Under the pieces are notes generated by a model. The model saw nothing but the letters and a program-made list of their open reading frames with translations, did no database searches and had not been told where the DNA came from. Shown piece after piece: positions 61,568-64,000 of a stretch of 64,000 nucleotides of DNA. Location: positions 4,588,001 through 4,652,000 of the forward strand of contig NC_035792.1 in assembly GCF_001653235.2 (NCBI RefSeq). The letters are read 5' to 3'. The DNA is from Pochonia chlamydosporia 170. Its lineage: Eukaryota > Ascomycota > Sordariomycetes > Hypocreales > Clavicipitaceae. Both the position numbers and the translations under genes were made by a program. Numbering within the stretch: the stretch's first letter is position 1; each line of letters starts with the position of its first letter.

Positions 61568-64000
61568 ATGGGCAGATCACAGACTGCGACTCTCCCAATC
61601 ATCCCGCTTGCCAGAGGAACCGTCCTGCTTCCCGGCTTAATCCAACGCATCTCTGTGAACTCGAGCCGTCCCGACATACCCGCGCTTCTTGCGCACGTGT
61701 ACGAACAAGCGGCGGCTAAAGGTCCCGACGGCCGAATCGACAGCATACCCATCGCTTGCGTTCCCCTCACATCGCCCTTTGTAGGTCCTACGGGCCAACT
61801 TCTCATCAATAATGGAGAGGAGGTAGATACGTCACAGCTCGCCGAGGTGAATCCCGGCAGCGCCAAAAAGGCCGACGTCTTTGGCTTTGGTGTTGCCGCC
61901 AAGATAGTCGGCATTGATGGCCGCGGCGCTGGCGAGTTTGCCCTACGGGTTGAGGGTACTTCGCGAGTGAGGGTAGAGAACATTGCCCGGGAGCGGCCGT
62001 TCTTCCAGGCTAAAGTGACGTACTTTAACGATGAGAGTAAGTTTTGCCCAGCTTGAGTCTTGCCATGGAGGCTGGTGGGTCGGTAGAGCTAACGACCATC
62101 TACGCAGTTGACATCACCGACAAACAGCTCCAAGACCTCTTTGCTTTGCTAAAGGCGCAGTCTCGCGAACTTGTCACCATCTTGAGAATCTCGTCGCTTT
62201 TGCCGCGCACTAAGAGTGGCCCGGCACTGTCCCCTGGTCTTACGAAACGACTCGAGATGCTCATTATGAGGAGGGAGATCAAAGAAGCTGGCTTGCTCGC
62301 TGATTTCATGTCCAACTTGGTGGAGGCATCGCACGAAGAAAAGCTCGGCGTCCTAGCTGCCCTGGATGTCAAGGTCAGAATCACAAAGGTTATCGAACTG
62401 CTGGAGCGACAGGTTGGAGGGATCAAGAACAACTTCAAAATCACTACATTCACATCGGTGCCCGTCCAGATTCTCGACAGGCTGAATGACAATCCCAACA
62501 AACGGAACAACCCTGGCTTGCCGATTCCCGGCATGAACTTCCTCCCCGGTGCCGGTCAGATGCCGGCGGGCAATGACCAAGGTGACGAGCAGGAAGCAAA
62601 CGAACTGGATGAGCTGAAGAAGAAGCTGCAGAATGCTGGACTTCCAACTGAAGTCGCCAAGACTGTGGATAGAGAGCTTCGACGCCTACAAAAGATGATG
62701 CCCATGAATCAGGAATACCAAGTTACTCGTAACTGGCTTGAAACCTTGTCCGAGATTCCTTGGGCAGCGGTAACCGATGATCGACTTGGGCCGGAGACGC
62801 TGAACAGAGCGCGGAAACAGCTGGACGACGACCACTACGGCCTAGACAAGGTCAAGAAGAGGTTAATCGAGTATCTCGCTGTTCTCCGTCTCAAACAATC
62901 ATTGAACGACGACGTGGAGGAACAGATTCGCAAGGCAGAAGCAGAGGTTGGCCCGGTGCAAGATTCCGCCAACCAGTCTGCCGACAACGCTACCAGCCCG
63001 GAGAACAACGCCAAGCTTCAGATCTTGAAATCAAAGAAAATGGTGGACAAGTCGCCGATCATGCTTCTCGTTGGCCCTCCTGGAGTTGGCAAGACTAGCT
63101 TGGCCAAGTCGGTTGCAACTGCGCTGGGAAGGAAATTCCACCGTATTTCTCTCGGCGGTGTTAGAGACGAGGCTGAGATTCGAGGACATCGCCGAACCTA
63201 TGTTGCCGCTATGCCCGGCCTCATTGTTCAAGGCCTGCGAAAGGTCGGCGTCGCCAACCCAGTCTTTTTGTTGGATGAAATCGACAAGATTGGTATGGCC
63301 AGCGTCCACGGAGATCCCTCAGCCGCCATGCTTGAGGTCTTGGATCCCGAGCAGAATCATACCTTCCAGGACCACTACGTTGGCATGCCAATCGACTTGT
63401 CAAAGATCCTCTTCATCGCCACGGCGAATAACTTGGACACCATCCCGGCTCCCCTTCTGGACCGGATGGAAATGATCTATCTACCTGGCTACACTACCCT
63501 CGAAAAGCGCCACATCGCCATGCAGCACCTCGTTCCCAAGCAGATTCGAGCCAATGGATTAGCCGAAGAGCAGGTCACTTTCAACAAGGACGTCGTCTCC
63601 AAGATCATCGAGTCATACACTCGGGAATCAGGAGTGCGCAACTTGGAACGGGAGATTGGCTCTGTATGCCGTGCAAAGGCTGTCGAATTCGCAGAGGCCA
63701 GAGATGGTGGTCACATTGAAAAGTACAAGGCCTTGCTTACAATCGAAGACATTGAGAACATTCTCGGCATCGAAAAGTTTGAGGAGGAGATTGCTGAGAA
63801 GATGAGCCGTCCTGGCATCGTCACCGGCCTCGTGGCCTATAGCACGGGCGGCAACGGCAGCATATTGTTCATTGAGGTGGCGGACATGCCTGGCAACGGC
63901 AGGGTACAGCTGACAGGCAAGCTCGGCGATGTCCTCAAGGAGAGTGTCGAAGTTGCTTTGACCTGGGTCAAGGCTCACGCCTATGAGTTGGGGCTTACCC
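61568..64000 (+). CDS. Lon protease, peroxisomal type (3' end outside window)
   Basis: ATP-dependent AAA+ serine protease; the peroxisomal form degrades misfolded or oxidised matrix proteins. Two coding exons are seen (61568-62036, 62108 to the window edge; 71-nt intron with GCTAAC branch site). The N-terminus [23 protein letters not shown] enters the Lon N-domain directly with no mitochondrial presequence, pointing to the peroxisome rather than Pim1. The N-domain ends near VQILDRLN, followed by a helical linker ([30 protein letters not shown]). The AAA+ module has Walker [33 protein letters not shown], Walker [11 protein letters not shown] and [20 protein letters not shown]. The reading frame is open to the last base, before the catalytic Ser-Lys dyad and any C-terminal peroxisomal signal, so neither can be checked. 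Confidence 0.9.

Overview
This is a filamentous ascomycete (Pezizomycotina) nuclear genome window, most likely Sordariomycetes/Hypocreales. The basis is introns of roughly 47-136 nt with GTAAGT/GTATGT donors and CTAAC/CTGAC branch points, a typical CreA/CRE1 C2H2 repressor, a NACHT-WD40 STAND protein, and dispersed TACCTAGG and TACTCCGTA motifs common in that group. The genus cannot be fixed from the sequence. No database was searched. Exon models come from splice consensus, frame continuity and recognition of conserved protein motifs.

Layout. 1-2667: no gene seen. 2668-10495: a compact housekeeping block with mitochondrial-type HPPK/DHPS (FOL1, minus), nitronate monooxygenase (plus), the Glo3-type ArfGAP (minus) and TIM21 (plus). 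10496-29015: a gene desert of about 18.5 kb broken only by the carbon catabolite repressor gene creA (19926-21176, minus). 29016-30566: a Rad51-family recombination protein (plus). 30567-35938: gene-poor, with a strong inverted repeat and a diverged 170-bp tandem duplication near 34.3-35.0 kb. 35939-37294: a BTB/POZ-bromodomain protein (plus). 41153-41927: a small secreted cysteine-rich, probably GPI-anchored protein (plus). 44395-48700: a 1398-residue NLR-like NACHT-WD40 protein (plus). 48906-49437: acyl-CoA-binding protein (minus). 50471-51686: AIF/AMID-type FAD oxidoreductase (plus). 51805-53108: END3 (minus). 54609-55557: isopentenyl-diphosphate isomerase (plus). 58450-59361: GNAT acetyltransferase (plus). 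59737-60671: RPA32 (minus). 61568 to the window end: peroxisomal-type Lon protease (plus, cut by the edge).

How it fits together. Most genes are unlinked housekeeping functions: folate, isoprenoids, protein import, vesicle traffic, endocytosis, DNA replication and repair, and peroxisomal quality control. They are arranged as divergent or convergent pairs with short spacers, such as Glo3/TIM21, RPA32/Lon and AMID-END3 tail to tail. I see no biosynthetic cluster. The accessory character lies in the long gene-poor stretches, the NLR-like gene, the secreted Cys-rich protein, the BTB-bromodomain fusion and the dispersed short motifs. The points most worth a second look are the BTB-bromodomain fusion, the NLR-like protein, the isolated creA locus with clustered CTGGGG sites, the repeat structure at 34.3-35.0 kb, the ATGA-overlapping uORF of TIM21, and an unexplained one-base frame discrepancy in the ArfGAP gene.
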